Below, in pieces: positions 37,110 to 48,145 of a stretch of 64,000 bases of DNA. Source of the DNA: Actibacterium lipolyticum (lineage in GTDB: Bacteria > Pseudomonadota > Alphaproteobacteria > Rhodobacterales > Rhodobacteraceae); the NCBI RefSeq assembly GCF_900184935.1, contig NZ_FXYE01000001.1:558001-622000 (forward strand), read 5' to 3'. A model generated the notes under the pieces. It ran no database searches. It was not told the origin of the DNA and saw nothing but the letters and a program-made list of their open reading frames with translations. Numbering within the stretch: position 1 is the first letter of the stretch; every line of letters begins with the position of its first letter. The translations under genes and the position numbers were made by a program.

Positions 37110-37997
37110 CTATGCCAAGTGAGCGGCGAAAAACGCCAGTGTACGCTCCCACGCCAGTTCGGCGGCTTCGGCGTCATAACGGGGCGTGGTGTCGTTGTGG
37201 AAACCGTGGTTCGCGCCGTCGTAAATATGCGCGGTATAGGTTTTGCCATTTGCCTTCAGCGCGGCCTCGTAATCGGGCCAGCCTGCGTTCACCCGTTCAT
37301 CCAACCCCGCATAGTGGAGCAACAGTGGCGCCTGAATGGCCGGAACGTCTGCCGCTGTTGGTTGGCGTCCGTAGAACGGTACGGAACATGCCATGTCGTC
37401 ATATGCCACGGCCAAGGCGTTGCACACGCCGCCACCGTAACAGAACCCAACCGCCCCGGCCTTGCCGTTGCTTAGCGGATGATCGCGGACATATTCGAAC
37501 CCTGCAAAGAAATCCTCCATCAGCTTGGTGCTGTCGATCTGGCGCTGCATTTCGCGCCCTTCTTCGTCGGTTCCGGGATAGCCGCCAAGCGGGGACAGCC
37601 CATCGGGGCCAAGCGCCAGATACCCAGCCTTGGCCACACGGCGCACCACATCTTCGATATAGGGGTTAAGGCCACGATTTTCGTGTACCACCAAAACCGC
37701 GCCAAGCGGGCCTTCGGCACCGGCGGGGCGGGCCAACAGCCCCTTGATGGTGCCATTTCCATCGGGCGAATTATATTCGATCACTTCGGTTTCAATCGTG
37801 GGGTCGTCTGGCGAGACCTGTTCTGCCAAGGCGTAATTAGGCTGAAGGCTTTCCAGTACCGCCGCCGCGCTGACTCCGGCGGCGACGTATTTTGTTGCGT
37901 TGCTTAGAAATTCGCGCTTGGTCATCTTGCCATGCACGTACCCATCGAACAGTTCTAGAATGCGTGGGTCAAAATCACTGGCTTTCTTGCGTTGCAT
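37110..37997 (-). CDS. Dienelactone hydrolase family protein
   Basis: A 295-residue carboxymethylenebutenolidase-like hydrolase. An N-terminal region (about 1-60) contains a hydrophobic stretch, [20 protein letters not shown], which may be an uncleaved or Tat-like export segment without a proper twin arginine. The catalytic cysteine is in [13 protein letters not shown], with Asp in [10 protein letters not shown] and His in GANHGFHND. The substrate is unknown. The start follows AGGAGGGG, an excellent SD. Confidence 0.92.
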   Translation of the reverse strand: MQRKKASDFDPRILELFDGYVHGKMTKREFLSNATKYVAAGVSAAAVLESLQPNYALAEQVSPDDPTIETEVIEYNSPDGNGTIKGLLARPAGAEGPLGAVLVVHENRGLNPYIEDVVRRVAKAGYLALGPDGLSPLGGYPGTDEEGREMQRQIDSTKLMEDFFAGFEYVRDHPLSNGKAGAVGFCYGGGVCNALAVAYDDMACSVPFYGRQPTAADVPAIQAPLLLHYAGLDERVNAGWPDYEAALKANGKTYTAHIYDGANHGFHNDTTPRYDAEAAELAWERTLAFFAAHLA

Positions 37998-38253
37998 TGG
38001 CCCCTCCTGGGAAAATACCTGCCCTAGGGTAACGCAAGAGCGGCAACAGGAAAACGACGGTGCCTTCAACGTTTCGAGAGCGGGGCGCGCGTTGCTTCAA
38101 ACAGCCCTTCCACACTGGGCGAATGTGGCGACTGAACAACCTTTGCAAACTATCTGAAGCGTTGTCAGGGGAAAGACGGAAAAAGCCATTTACTCTGCCG
38201 TTAGAGCGCGCATCTTGATCACGCTAGACCAGCAAACTTTGTACGGAGTTCTC

Positions 38254-38952
38254 ATGAAACCGCTTCTTACCCTCGCAGCCACAGCCGTGACCGCCCTTTT
38301 TGCGCAGCCCGCTGCAGCGCTTGAGCTTAACGGCGGCGAAGTTCAGCTGGGATATTCCACATTTCCCGAAGAAACCGATCTGTCGCGCACGGCCCTTCAG
38401 GGTTCTGTGGAAATCGGCTTCACTCAGAAGTTTGCGGCACAGTTGGATCTAAGCCACTTTAATTTCGACTTCGCAAATGAAGACGGGCAGAACGTGACGC
38501 TGCACGCAATTTACAACGTCGGCCCCGTCGTATCCGTTGGTGCGTTTTACGGCATGGATAAAGTCGCCGATGCTGATTTGGATTTCTACGGCATCGAAGG
38601 CGGAAGCCAGACGCAGGTTTTCGATACCGAAGCGTATTTGGGTTATCTGGATGGCGATAACGACGGCACTCTTGTTGGCCTTTACGGTCGGTTCGCAGTT
38701 TCCGAAAACTGGGGTTTGTCGGCGTCCTATGACCTTGCGGATATCGATGGCGGTTCGGACGTGTCGCGCTATGCGTTCACTGTTGATTACCGGATGGCTC
38801 AGGGCATTGAGTTGTTCGGTCAGGTCGGCTCTGTCGAGATTGGGGACGACGCTGAAGCCTATGTCGGCATCGGTGCGAAATACCGCTTTGGTGCCGATGG
38901 TGGCGTGACCTTCGGTCGACGCGGTTTTCTGGAGCAGATCCCGGGCCTCTAA
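38254..38952 (+). CDS. Outer-membrane beta-barrel protein
   Basis: A 232-residue protein. The signal peptide is residues 1-22 (MKPLLTLAATAVTALFAQPAAA). The rest alternates hydrophobic and polar residues in 8-10 strands (AALQGSVEIGFTQKF, GLYGRFAVSENWGLSASYDL, AYVGIGAKYRFG), typical of small porin or OmpA-like barrels. The late charged GRRGFLEQIPGL is unusual for a barrel C-terminus, which normally ends in Phe. The function is unknown. SD GGAG precedes the ATG; an upstream in-frame start at 38215 would spoil the signal peptide. Confidence 0.8.
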   Translation: MKPLLTLAATAVTALFAQPAAALELNGGEVQLGYSTFPEETDLSRTALQGSVEIGFTQKFAAQLDLSHFNFDFANEDGQNVTLHAIYNVGPVVSVGAFYGMDKVADADLDFYGIEGGSQTQVFDTEAYLGYLDGDNDGTLVGLYGRFAVSENWGLSASYDLADIDGGSDVSRYAFTVDYRMAQGIELFGQVGSVEIGDDAEAYVGIGAKYRFGADGGVTFGRRGFLEQIPGL

Positions 38953-38980
38953 TCACTTGGGGATAGGATGATACAGAAAG

Positions 38981-39006
38981 GGCCGGCGTTAGCCGGCCTT
39001 TTGCGT
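38981..39006 (+). terminator. Rho-independent terminator of the outer-membrane gene
   Basis: GGCCGGC (38981-38987), 4-nt loop, GCCGGCC (38992-38998), followed by TTTTGCGTTT. Confidence 0.9.
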
Positions 39007-39038
39007 TTGTGCGTGCTGTGGCGGAAAGGTCAGACTGC

Positions 39039-39116
39039 TTAGATCAGCGGAACCAACGGCACGCCGCAGGCAGACAACATCAAAAGGGCAGAGAGGGCCA
39101 ACAGGGCTTTAATCAT
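39039..39116 (-). CDS. Tiny lipoprotein, 25 residues
   Basis: The frame reads MIKALLALSALLMLSACGVP and then LVPLI. This is a complete lipoprotein signal with the lipobox LSAC, cysteine at residue 17, leaving a mature peptide of only nine residues. A weak GGAA lies 12 nt upstream of the ATG. It lies between the outer-membrane gene terminator and the carB terminator, on the carB strand. Such minute lipoproteins (entericidin-like in design, not in sequence) are usually missed by gene finders. If real, it would need Lgt, present at 28510. Confidence 0.65.
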   Translation of the reverse strand: MIKALLALSALLMLSACGVPLVPLI

Positions 39117-39183
39117 TACACAGGTTCCGTTTCTTTGTGATTGGTTCAGGCACGCTAGAAAAAACGCGCGTGAATGAAAAGCA

Positions 39184-39228
39184 AGAACGCCGCCTTCGTG
39201 GGTACGAAAAGGCGGCGTTCTGTTTTTA
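39184..39228. terminator. Strong bidirectional terminator after carB
   Basis: AGAACGCCGCCTT and AAGGCGGCGTTCT form a perfect 13-bp stem with a 12-nt loop. TGTTTTT follows on the plus strand and TGCTTTT on the minus strand. It lies 14 bp after the carB stop. Confidence 0.9.
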
Positions 39229-39241
39229 ATCGCGCTGTGCG

Positions 39242-42200
39242 TTAGCCTTGCAGGGGCTTAACGCTAACTTCACCCTCTTCGCGGCTTTTCATTGCCATCG
39301 CAGCTGCGTGGCTGGCAGCGGCCGTGGTGAAGTATGGGATCTTGTCATAAAGCGCCACAGCGCGGATTTCACGGCTGTCTTCGACGGCTTGCGCGCCTTC
39401 GGTCGTGTTCATGACCAATGCGATCTTACCGTCTTTCATCATGTCCACGATGTTTGGGCGGCCTTCGTAGACCTTGTTGACCACTTCACAGGCAATGTCG
39501 TGCCCTTCAAGGAAGGCCGCCGTGCCGCGTGTTGCGACGATCAGGAAGCCCATCTGGATCAACGTCTTGGCGGTTTCGATCAGCGCAGGCGTCTTGTCTG
39601 CATCCTTGATCGAGAAGAAGACATTGCCTTCGGTCGGCAGTTCAACACCCGCACCCATCTGCGCCTTCAGGAAGGCACGGGCGAAGTTGACGTCGGACCC
39701 CATGACTTCGCCGGTGGAACGCATTTCAGGGCCAAGGATCGTATCAACACCGGGGAAGCGGGCGAAGGGCAGAACCGCCTCTTTCACCGCGAAACGTTCG
39801 ATGTTCGGATCGACCAGTTCAAACGAGTCCAGCTTTTCACCCGCCATAACGCGCGCCGCGATCGAGGCGATGGGGCTGTTCACAGCCTTCGCCACAAACG
39901 GCACGGTGCGCGATGCACGTGGGTTTACCTCGATCAGATAAATGTCGCCGTCTTTGACTGCGAACTGGATGTTCATCAGGCCAACCACACCCAGCGCCAG
40001 CGCCAGTGCTTCGGTTTCCCGGTGAAGCTGTTCGATAATCTCAGCCGAAAGCGAATAGGGGGGCAGCGAACAGGCGCTATCGCCGGAATGGACGCCCGCT
40101 TCTTCGATGTGCTGCATGATGCCAGCCACGTGGACCTTTTCACCGTCACACAGCGCGTCAACGTCAATCTCGGTCGCGCCAGACAGATAGCTGTCAAGCA
40201 AGACGGGGCTGTCGCCCGAAACCACCACGGCCTCTTTGATGTAACGTTCAAGCTGCGCCATATCGCGCACGATTTCCATCGCGCGGCCACCCAGAACATA
40301 GGATGGGCGGATCACAAGCGGGAAGCCGATTTCCTCGGCAATGGCCAGCGCTTGCGCGTCGGTCGATGCGATGCCGTTCTTTGGCTGCTTCAGGCCCAGC
40401 TTGTTGACCAGCGCCTGAAAGCGTTCGCGGTCTTCGGCAAGGTCGATGGCATCGGGCGTGGTGCCCAAGATTGGAATGCCTTCCTCTTCCAGCGCGTTGG
40501 CCAGTTTCAGCGGGGTCTGACCGCCGAACTGAACGATAACGCCGTGCAGGGTGCCGTTCTGCTGCTCTACGCGCAGGATTTCCATCACATGTTCGAACGT
40601 CAGCGGTTCGAAATACAGCCGGTCCGAGGTGTCATAGTCGGTGGAAACCGTTTCGGGGTTACAGTTGACCATGATCGTTTCATAACCGCTTTCTGTCAGC
40701 GCGAAACACGCGTGGCAGCAGCAATAATCAAATTCGATCCCTTGGCCGATACGGTTCGGGCCACCCCCAAGGATAACCACCTTCTTGCGGTCGCTTGGGC
40801 GTGCCTCACACTCCACCTCGCCCATAACGGGGGCTTCGTAGGTGGAATACATATAGGGCGTCTGAGCCTCAAATTCGGCGGCGCAGGTATCGATCCGTTT
40901 GAACACGGCGGTCACGCCAAGGTTCTGACGCGCACGGCGCACTTGGGCTTCGTCGCGGCCCGTCAGCGTTGCAAGGCGCGCATCGGTGAAGCCCATCATC
41001 TTAAGCTGGCGCAAGCCGTCTTCGGTAACGGGCAGACCTTCTTTGCGAACCTCTGCTTCAGTTTCGACAATCTCGCGGATGCGGGCAAGGAACCATGGGT
41101 CGAACATGGTAGCCGCGTGGATTTCATCGTCGGTCAGACCGTGGCGCATGGCCTGCGCAATCGTGCGCATGCGGTCGGGCGTTTGAACGCTGATCGCTTT
41201 GATCACGGCTGCTTTGTCTGGCGCGCCTTCGATTTCGACCTCGTCAAAGCCGGTTAGGCCGGTTTCCATCGATGCCAGCGCTTTTTGCAGCGACTCATGG
41301 ATCGTGCGGCCAATCGACATCGCTTCGCCCACCGATTTCATCGCGGTCGAAAGGACGGGTTCAGAGCCGGGGAATTTCTCAAACGCAAAGCGCGGGATCT
41401 TGGTGACGACATAGTCGATCGTCGGTTCGAACGATGCCGGCGTGACCTTGGTGATGTCGTTGTCCAACTCGTCCAGCGTGTAACCCACGGCCAGCTTTGC
41501 GGCGATCTTGGCAATCGGGAAACCCGTCGCCTTGGACGCCAACGCGGATGAGCGCGACACGCGTGGGTTCATTTCGATCACGACCATGCGGCCATCGGCA
41601 GGGTTCACAGCCCACTGAACGTTCGACCCACCGGTTTCTACGCCGATCTCACGCAGCACGTTGATCGAATGCGTCCGCATGATCTGATATTCTTTGTCAG
41701 TCAGCGTCAGGGCAGGGGCCACGGTGATGGAATCACCCGTGTGCACGCCCATTGGATCGACGTTTTCGATGGCGCAGACGATGATCGCGTTGTCGGCAGT
41801 GTCGCGCACCACCTCCATCTCGTACTCTTTCCAGCCCAGCAGCGACTCGTCGATCAGGATTTGATTAACGGGGCTGGCATCAAGGCCGGTGCGGCAGAAG
41901 TGTTCATAATCGTCACGGTTATACGCAACGCCACCGCCGGTGCCGCCAAGGGTGAATGCAGGGCGGATGATTGCGGGCAGGCCCACATCTTCCAGCGCGG
42001 CCATGCATTCTTCCAACGTGTTGGCGATGGTGGCTTTCGGGTTTTCGATGCCCAGACGGTCCATCGCTTCGCGGAACAGTTTGCGATCTTCGGCCATTTC
42101 AATGGCTTCGCGCTTTGCGCCGATCAGTTCCACGTTGAATTTTTCCAGCACCCCCATGTCGGCCAACGCCAACGATGTGTTCAGGCCAGTCTGACCGCCC

Positions 42201-42469
42201 ATCGTCGGAAGCAACGCATCGGGGCGCTCTTTCTCGATGATTTTGGCGACGACTTCGGGGGTGATGGGTTCGATATAGGTCGCATCGGCCATATCGGGGT
42301 CTGTCATGATGGTGGCCGGGTTCGAGTTTACCAGGATAACCCGGTACCCTTCTTCGCGCAGCGCTTTACACGCTTGAGCGCCGGAATAATCGAACTCGCA
42401 CGCTTGCCCAATAATAATGGGACCTGCGCCGATGATCATGATGCTGCTGATATCGGTTCTTTTAGGCAT
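39242..42469 (-). CDS. carB: Carbamoyl-phosphate synthase large subunit
   Basis: A 1075-residue enzyme that makes carbamoyl phosphate for arginine and pyrimidine synthesis with CarA. Two ATP-grasp halves are visible: the N-terminal one starts [20 protein letters not shown] with [15 protein letters not shown], and the second has [20 protein letters not shown] and [13 protein letters not shown]. The C-terminal allosteric MGS-like domain (about 935-1075) ends [10 protein letters not shown]. carA is not adjacent. The terminator follows directly. The divergent neighbour is on the same strand, 73 bp upstream. Confidence 0.98.
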   Translation of the reverse strand: MPKRTDISSIMIIGAGPIIIGQACEFDYSGAQACKALREEGYRVILVNSNPATIMTDPDMADATYIEPITPEVVAKIIEKERPDALLPTMGGQTGLNTSLALADMGVLEKFNVELIGAKREAIEMAEDRKLFREAMDRLGIENPKATIANTLEECMAALEDVGLPAIIRPAFTLGGTGGGVAYNRDDYEHFCRTGLDASPVNQILIDESLLGWKEYEMEVVRDTADNAIIVCAIENVDPMGVHTGDSITVAPALTLTDKEYQIMRTHSINVLREIGVETGGSNVQWAVNPADGRMVVIEMNPRVSRSSALASKATGFPIAKIAAKLAVGYTLDELDNDITKVTPASFEPTIDYVVTKIPRFAFEKFPGSEPVLSTAMKSVGEAMSIGRTIHESLQKALASMETGLTGFDEVEIEGAPDKAAVIKAISVQTPDRMRTIAQAMRHGLTDDEIHAATMFDPWFLARIREIVETEAEVRKEGLPVTEDGLRQLKMMGFTDARLATLTGRDEAQVRRARQNLGVTAVFKRIDTCAAEFEAQTPYMYSTYEAPVMGEVECEARPSDRKKVVILGGGPNRIGQGIEFDYCCCHACFALTESGYETIMVNCNPETVSTDYDTSDRLYFEPLTFEHVMEILRVEQQNGTLHGVIVQFGGQTPLKLANALEEEGIPILGTTPDAIDLAEDRERFQALVNKLGLKQPKNGIASTDAQALAIAEEIGFPLVIRPSYVLGGRAMEIVRDMAQLERYIKEAVVVSGDSPVLLDSYLSGATEIDVDALCDGEKVHVAGIMQHIEEAGVHSGDSACSLPPYSLSAEIIEQLHRETEALALALGVVGLMNIQFAVKDGDIYLIEVNPRASRTVPFVAKAVNSPIASIAARVMAGEKLDSFELVDPNIERFAVKEAVLPFARFPGVDTILGPEMRSTGEVMGSDVNFARAFLKAQMGAGVELPTEGNVFFSIKDADKTPALIETAKTLIQMGFLIVATRGTAAFLEGHDIACEVVNKVYEGRPNIVDMMKDGKIALVMNTTEGAQAVEDSREIRAVALYDKIPYFTTAAASHAAAMAMKSREEGEVSVKPLQG

Positions 42470-42542
42470 GTCCCGTCCCTCGGAATGGCAAATTGCAGGG
42501 CGTTATAGACATGACGGAACGAGGCGCAAGCCCCAAGCAGCG

Positions 42543-43805
42543 TTACGTTGGCACGCCAGCCTGCTTAATTTCATCATGTCGCGGACGTTTAGTTACCACG
42601 GCAACGAACAATAGCAACAAGAAGCACGACATTGGGACCACAATGAACAGGTCATTGGAAAATGTTTCCGTAAGCATGACGTAGACCACCTCACTGGTGA
42701 CAAAAGCCGTGATCAGCAAAAGAATCACCCCAGCGCGTTTCGCCAGAAAACCGACCAGTGCAGGCAGCATCACCAGCTGAACCAAAAAGTAGTGGGCCCA
42801 GCTAAGCGGGCCAAACAGGCTGATCAGCAAAGTCAGGCAAAAAAGCTGGACGGGCAGGCGGCGTTCCGATGTTTCTTGGGCCGTAACACGGATCAGCCAG
42901 ACAAGCGCGACGGCAAACATCACCTTCGTTGTAACAGACACCACAGTCGGGACACCAAACAGCAGCGTATTGTGCCCGGTTAGGTCCGCTGGGGGCGTTA
43001 AACCCAATGCGGCCAGTGCGGCGTACACAGAAGTCTGCATCGAAAAGTTGATCGGGGTGATGAACATCACGCTTTTCACGCCATCAATCGCATTCAAAAA
43101 TTCTAGATGCAGGTCAACGCCAACCACGACCAAACCAAGAATTGCGATCACAGCGCAGGTAATCACGAAGCCGGCAAAGCTGCGCCACTGGCGATTCAGC
43201 AAAAAGATAAGGGCAAGACCGGCGGGCGTCAGCTTAAACATTGCGGCAACGCCCAGCAGAACACCGGCCAGCACCCACTGTTTGCTTTGATACCGTTCAA
43301 AGGCAAGCAACGTCAGAAACACCACGATGATTTGCGGTTGAAGCTGCACGATAGCCGCCGCCGAGATCGCAGAGGTCGCAAGCAACCCAACGCTGACCAG
43401 CAGCCAAGCCCAGAACGGCATCGTAAAACGACGCACCAGCCGCCACGCCAGTATAGAAGAGGCCGCGATCATCGGAATCTCGATCAGCGCGAACAGATTG
43501 AAAAAGGCGTGCGGCGCCATCGCGTTCGAAAGTGGCGCCAGAACAGCGGCCCAAAGCGGCGGATAGATATAGGGGAATACGACCTGATCGCCCAATCCAG
43601 ACGCCGCGATCGGATCAACCCATTGCGGTGGCGTGCCGCCGAAAAAACCCTCGGGCGCGGCGTAAATCAGATCGGTCTGTCCGTTGGCAAAAAACTTGCC
43701 CGCAAAATACAGCGCTGCCAAATCCGGCGGAACCACATTCCACAGCGTCGTAATTTCCATCGCGCACCACGCCGCAAGGCAGATCAGCCCGACAACGACT
43801 TTCAT
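42543..43805 (-). CDS. GT87 / DUF2029-like polyprenol-dependent glycosyltransferase, membrane
   Basis: A protein of 420 residues with about ten transmembrane segments. The N-terminal PPDLAALYFAGKFFANGQTD (the DxxxxxxAG catalytic-loop pattern of GT-C/GT87 enzymes) and YIYPPLWAAVLAPLS are typical of mannosyltransferase-like DUF2029 proteins. These use polyprenyl-phosphate sugars on the outside of the inner membrane. The target glycan is unknown. The start at 43805 is preferred, but a TTG at 43850 is possible; no strong SD is seen. It precedes carB by 73 bp on the same strand. Confidence 0.8.
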   Translation of the reverse strand: MKVVVGLICLAAWCAMEITTLWNVVPPDLAALYFAGKFFANGQTDLIYAAPEGFFGGTPPQWVDPIAASGLGDQVVFPYIYPPLWAAVLAPLSNAMAPHAFFNLFALIEIPMIAASSILAWRLVRRFTMPFWAWLLVSVGLLATSAISAAAIVQLQPQIIVVFLTLLAFERYQSKQWVLAGVLLGVAAMFKLTPAGLALIFLLNRQWRSFAGFVITCAVIAILGLVVVGVDLHLEFLNAIDGVKSVMFITPINFSMQTSVYAALAALGLTPPADLTGHNTLLFGVPTVVSVTTKVMFAVALVWLIRVTAQETSERRLPVQLFCLTLLISLFGPLSWAHYFLVQLVMLPALVGFLAKRAGVILLLITAFVTSEVVYVMLTETFSNDLFIVVPMSCFLLLLFVAVVTKRPRHDEIKQAGVPT

Positions 43806-43994
43806 ATCGATTTGTTTTTGCAAAAGGATAACTCTTGGCAGCGCGCTCAAAATTCGAGCGTCATGAAAAAGGAAAATAAGCGGACGGGCCTTTTTTGGTG
43901 CAATGCCACCACCATGTATAGTCCTGTCAAAATGATGCCGAAAAATCGTTGCATCTTCGCGCTAGACACAACGCGCCACGAGGGAAAGTAAGTG

Positions 43995-44666
43995 ATGGAA
44001 CGAACCGGTTTTGTACGTGCGCGGCCTTTCCCGCGTGGGGTGCTGTGGGCTGAATTCATTGGCCTTTTCATCGCGGCACCTATCGCGATGGCGGTCTTGC
44101 TTCCGGCACAGATGATGTTTTCGGTCCTGTTTTTGGTCACTGCGCTGGGCGTAGTGCTGCTTCACGTTACCGAAGGGTTTCACTGGCAAGAACTTTCGCG
44201 AAATATGAAGGCCATCGATTGGAAGGTGGTCACAGGTTTCACGCTGATCACACTGCTGATTGCCGTCAGCGTCGTTTTCAAATTCGTCCCCGAGGCGTTC
44301 TTGTTCCTACCGCGCGAACAGCCGGTTTTGATGCTGATGATCCTTGTCTTCTATCCGATCCTATCAGCCCTTCCCCAAGAGGTGGTGTTTCGGCCGCTGT
44401 TCTTTCGCCGCTATGGCCCCCTGTTGCCCAACACCTCTGCTGCGATCCTGTTGAACGCGGGCGTCTTTTCGCTTGCGCATTTGATGTATTGGAGCTGGAT
44501 CGTTGCCCTAATGACATTTGCCGGCGGCGTGATTTTCGCATGGATGTACGAAGCACGGCGCAGTTTCGCGATGGCGGTGCTGCTGCATTCCATCGCGGGC
44601 TGGATCATCTTCACCGTGGGGCTTGGCGTGTTCTTTTATTCCGGCAACGTGGTGCGCCCGTTCTAA
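43995..44666 (+). CDS. CPBP family intramembrane glutamic protease
   Basis: A 223-residue membrane protein with about seven hydrophobic segments. The CPBP motif 1 is ALPQEVVFRPLFFRRY; the usual EExxxR reads QEVVFR, with the first Glu changed to Gln as in many members of this subgroup. Motif 2 is FSLAHLMYWSW and motif 3 HSIAGW. Homologues are the eukaryotic RCE1 prenyl protease and bacterial bacteriocin-immunity proteins. The SD GAGGGAAAG precedes the ATG at 43995. It converges on the CFA synthase gene, 3 bp away. Confidence 0.88.
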   Translation: MERTGFVRARPFPRGVLWAEFIGLFIAAPIAMAVLLPAQMMFSVLFLVTALGVVLLHVTEGFHWQELSRNMKAIDWKVVTGFTLITLLIAVSVVFKFVPEAFLFLPREQPVLMLMILVFYPILSALPQEVVFRPLFFRRYGPLLPNTSAAILLNAGVFSLAHLMYWSWIVALMTFAGGVIFAWMYEARRSFAMAVLLHSIAGWIIFTVGLGVFFYSGNVVRPF

Positions 44667-44669
44667 AGG

Positions 44670-45890
44670 TTATTCCGCCGCGCGATGCATGGTCAGCGTC
44701 CTGTCGTGGTACAGGTAATCGCGCGTTAACGGCACCGCATCCTGTTTGCGCGCCAGTTGAAACTGGAAAACCACCTGATGGTGTAACCGGAACGTCAACT
44801 CGCTAGCGACAAGGTAATAACGCCACATCCGGCAGAACCGTTCATCATAAAGCGCGCGCGCCTGATCGATGTTGGCGACAAAGCTATCATGCCAATGGCG
44901 CAAGGTTTCGGCGTAATGCAGGCGCCACACTTCGACATCGGTGGTGAACAGATCCTCTTTTTCGACGGCGGTCATGACTTCCGACATTGATGGCACATAG
45001 CCACCCGGAAAGATGTATTTCAGCACCCAAGGGCTGGTTGAACCCGGCGGGTCGGACCGCCCAATCGTATGGATCAGAGCGACACCGTCGTCGTTCAGCT
45101 TGTCATGTACATGGCTGAAATATTCGCGGTAATGGGGCACGCCAACATGTTCAAACATGCCGACCGAAACGATCCGGTCAAAGGTCTGGTCCACCTTGCG
45201 ATAGTCGATCAGCCGAAATTCCACCCGATCACTTAGCCCGGCTGCTTTGGCGCGTGCGCTGGCGACCTTGTGCTGTTCTTCGGAAAGGGTCACACCCAGA
45301 ACCCGCACGCCGTAATCCCGCGCCAGCGTAAGCGCCATACCGCCCCAGCCACAGCCGATGTCCAGCACCTGCATGTCAGGTTCCAACAATAGCTTTCCGG
45401 CGATATGGGCCTTTTTCTGGGCTTGGGCCTGTTCCAGCGTGTCGTCGGGATGCTGGAAATAGGCACAGGAATATTGCTTGTCCGCGTCCAGAAACAAATC
45501 ATACAACGCGCCGGACAGGTCATAGTGATGGGCGACGTTGGCTTGGGCTTTGCCGATGGGGTTATATTGCTGCAAACGGCGGGCCAGTTTGCGCAGGGCA
45601 AGGTTTAACTGAATCGTCCAGTGGCTGCTGCCTTCGCCCCGGTTTCTAAGCAAAAGACCCAGAAAACCGTGCAAATCATCGCCTTCGATCGTTAGCGTGC
45701 CGTCCATATAAGCCTCGCCCAGGGCCATGTCTGGGCCAAGCAATATCCGGCGTGGCAAATCCGCGGTGTGCAGGCGAACATGAACGCCACCATCGCCGTA
45801 AGCGCGCGTCGTTCCATCGGCCAGCGTCAGCGTCAGCCCACCCTTGCGGATCAGCCGCGAAAGCATTTCGTCAAGTAATCGGTCCCACAT
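44670..45890 (-). CDS. cfa: Cyclopropane-fatty-acyl-phospholipid synthase family protein
   Basis: A 406-residue SAM-dependent methyltransferase that adds a methylene to membrane-lipid double bonds. The SAM site is QVLDIGCGWGGMALTLARDY, followed by GVTLSEEQHKVASARA and FDRIVSVGMFEHVG with the active-site bicarbonate-binding Glu. An N-terminal lipid-binding domain (about 1-115) contains MALGEAYMDGTLTIEGDDL. Some family members make other lipid modifications, so the exact product is open. The start at 45890 follows a GGGG stretch 6 nt upstream; 45902 is an alternative. Confidence 0.9.
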   Translation of the reverse strand: MWDRLLDEMLSRLIRKGGLTLTLADGTTRAYGDGGVHVRLHTADLPRRILLGPDMALGEAYMDGTLTIEGDDLHGFLGLLLRNRGEGSSHWTIQLNLALRKLARRLQQYNPIGKAQANVAHHYDLSGALYDLFLDADKQYSCAYFQHPDDTLEQAQAQKKAHIAGKLLLEPDMQVLDIGCGWGGMALTLARDYGVRVLGVTLSEEQHKVASARAKAAGLSDRVEFRLIDYRKVDQTFDRIVSVGMFEHVGVPHYREYFSHVHDKLNDDGVALIHTIGRSDPPGSTSPWVLKYIFPGGYVPSMSEVMTAVEKEDLFTTDVEVWRLHYAETLRHWHDSFVANIDQARALYDERFCRMWRYYLVASELTFRLHHQVVFQFQLARKQDAVPLTRDYLYHDRTLTMHRAAE

Positions 45891-46168
45891 TTGCACCCCC
45901 ATCGGGCCATAGTGACCCGCCGAAATTGCGTTGCTCGACCTTCCCCAATGGGCGTTTCGCCCGATTTTATGGTTGCAGGGATAAAGTTTAAGACCTTTGA
46001 TGTGTAAGTAAAGAAGGGCAGGGCGGCTGCGCGGGCTATGGCCTATCTTGAACGGGTTTGTTGGCCTTTTGGCCTTAATGCGCGGGGGAAATGCCGCACC
46101 GTCCCTTGACTTTGGCGCTTAGGAAAGGTGTATCGGCGCGACACTAGAATTAAGTCCGAGGGACGATC

Positions 46169-47944
46169 ATGCACGCCTTTCGCAGCCACACCTGCGCCGA
46201 ACTGAATAAATCGAACGTCGGCCAGACGGTCCGCCTGTCTGGCTGGGTCCACCGGGTACGCGACCACGGCGGCATCCTGTTCATCGACCTGCGCGACCAT
46301 TACGGCGTGACGCAAGTCTTGGCCGACCCCGACAGCCCGGTCTTTGCCGAGGTGGAAAAGGTCCGCTCTGAATGGTGTATCCGCATCGATGGCGAAGTGA
46401 AGGCGCGTGACGAAAGCCTGATCAACCCCAAGCTGCCCACCGGCGAAGTCGAAATCTTCATCCGTGACATCGAAGTTCTGGGCGCTGCTGACGAACTGCC
46501 GTTGATGGTGTTCGGTGATCAGGAATACCCCGAAGAAACCCGCCTGCGCTATCGCTACCTCGATCTGCGCCGCGAGGTGATGCAGAACAACATGAAGCTG
46601 CGTTCGGACGTTGTATCGTCGATCCGCAAGCGCATGTGGGATCGCGAATTCCGCGAATTCCAGACGCCAATCATCACCGCATCCAGCCCCGAAGGCGCGC
46701 GCGACTTCCTTGTGCCGTCGCGTCTGCACCCCGGTAAGTTCTATGCGCTGCCACAGGCCCCTCAGCAGTTCAAACAGCTGATCATGGTTTCTGGCTTCGA
46801 TAAATACTTCCAGATCGCGCCGTGCTTCCGTGATGAAGACCCGCGCGCCGACCGTTCGCCGACCGACTTCTACCAGCTTGACCTAGAGATGTCGTTTGTT
46901 GAGCAGCAGGACGTATTCGACACGATCCAGCCGGTCATCGAAGGCGTGTTCGAAGAATTCGGCGGCGGCCACACGGTTGATAAACACTGGCCCCAGATCA
47001 GCTATAAAGACGCGGCACTTTGGTACGGCACGGACAAGCCCGACCTGCGTAACCCGATCAAGATGCAGGTGGTTTCCGAACACTTCCGCGATTCCGGCTT
47101 TGCGATCTTCGCCAAGCTGCTGGAACAGGAAGGCACCGAAATCCGCGCCATCCCAGCACCTAAAGGCGGCAGCCGCAAATTCTGCGACCGCATGAACGCC
47201 TTCGCGCAAAAAGAAGGCCTGCCCGGCATGGGCTATATCTTCTGGCGCGACGGTGAAAACGGCCTAGAGGCGGCCGGCCCGCTCGCCAAGAACATCGGCC
47301 CCGAACGAACCGAAGCCATCCGCCAGCAGCTTGGCCTTGGCAAGGGCGATGCGGCCTTCTTCCTTGGTGGCAAACCGCACGCATTCGAAGCTGTCGCAGG
47401 CCGCGCGCGTGTTGAAATCGGCAACGAACTGGGCCTGACCGATAAAGACCGGTTCGCCTTCGCCTGGATCGTCGATTTCCCGATGTACGAAAAAGACGAC
47501 GAAACCGGCGTGATCGACTTCAGCCACAACCCATTCTCTATGCCGCAGGGCGGGATGGACGCGCTGAACGGTGATCCGTTGGAAGTTCTGGGCTATCAGT
47601 ACGATCTGGCCTGTAACGGGTACGAACTGGTGTCTGGCGCGATCCGGAACCACAAGCTGGAAATCATGTACAAAGCGTTCGAACTGGCCGGTTACGGCAA
47701 GGACGAAGTCGAAAAGCGCTTTGGCGGCATGGTCAACGCGTTCAAATACGGCGCTCCGCCCCACGGCGGTTGTGCTGCTGGGATCGACCGTATCGTGATG
47801 CTTCTGGCCGATCAGGCCAACATCCGCGAGGTCATCATGTTCCCGATGAACCAACGCGCCGAAGACCTGATGATGAACGCCCCAAGCGAGCCGTTGAACG
47901 AACAGCTACGCGAACTGTCGCTGCGCGTTATCGAACAAGACTAA
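46169..47944 (+). CDS. aspS: Aspartate-tRNA ligase
   Basis: A class IIb aminoacyl-tRNA synthetase of 591 residues, the bacterial form with a GAD insertion domain. The anticodon-binding OB domain starts [19 protein letters not shown]. Motif 2 is [19 protein letters not shown] (about 214-232) and motif 3 is [16 protein letters not shown] near the end. The SD GAGGGACGATC precedes the ATG. The terminator that should follow appears to be split by the inverted-repeat unit at 47986. Confidence 0.98.
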   Translation: MHAFRSHTCAELNKSNVGQTVRLSGWVHRVRDHGGILFIDLRDHYGVTQVLADPDSPVFAEVEKVRSEWCIRIDGEVKARDESLINPKLPTGEVEIFIRDIEVLGAADELPLMVFGDQEYPEETRLRYRYLDLRREVMQNNMKLRSDVVSSIRKRMWDREFREFQTPIITASSPEGARDFLVPSRLHPGKFYALPQAPQQFKQLIMVSGFDKYFQIAPCFRDEDPRADRSPTDFYQLDLEMSFVEQQDVFDTIQPVIEGVFEEFGGGHTVDKHWPQISYKDAALWYGTDKPDLRNPIKMQVVSEHFRDSGFAIFAKLLEQEGTEIRAIPAPKGGSRKFCDRMNAFAQKEGLPGMGYIFWRDGENGLEAAGPLAKNIGPERTEAIRQQLGLGKGDAAFFLGGKPHAFEAVAGRARVEIGNELGLTDKDRFAFAWIVDFPMYEKDDETGVIDFSHNPFSMPQGGMDALNGDPLEVLGYQYDLACNGYELVSGAIRNHKLEIMYKAFELAGYGKDEVEKRFGGMVNAFKYGAPPHGGCAAGIDRIVMLLADQANIREVIMFPMNQRAEDLMMNAPSEPLNEQLRELSLRVIEQD

Positions 47945-47972
47945 CCGCCCTTCGTTGGCGAAACGGGAAGGG

Positions 47973-47985
47973 GGCCTTTGCGGCC
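47973..47985 (+). repeat. Left direct repeat flanking the DUF3885 unit
   Basis: GGCCTTTGCGGCC. The right copy at 48811-48823 reads GGCCCTTGCGGCC (12 of 13 identical). Together with AAGGGG on the left and GCCTTTTTG on the right it would rebuild an aspS terminator if the unit were removed. Confidence 0.6.
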
Positions 47986-48053
47986 AGCCCATTGCAGTAC
48001 ATAGTGCAGCCTGGGTTTCATCGCCTTTTGGGCACTCCGCCATATAGAACGTT

Positions 48054-48079
48054 AGCTCCCGAAGAAAACTTCGGGAGCT
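48054..48079 (+). repeat. Perfect 11-bp hairpin before the DUF3885 gene
   Basis: AGCTCCCGAAG, AAAA loop, CTTCGGGAGCT. No T run follows, so it is not a standard terminator. It lies 67 bp before the chosen DUF3885 start. Confidence 0.85.
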
Positions 48080-48145
48080 GCCCGCGCTGAATGTCGCCTA
48101 AGCGGGACATTGCCGCCGTTCGTAGAAATAGTTTATTCAAACTGC

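Noticed and set aside
39248-41257. 669-codon open frame on the plus strand opposite carB
   Set aside because: It is the antisense of a highly conserved core gene; its translation shows no domain, and carB has all expected motifs.
46043-46729. 228-codon minus-strand frame opposite aspS
   Set aside because: Antisense of aspS; no SD or family match.
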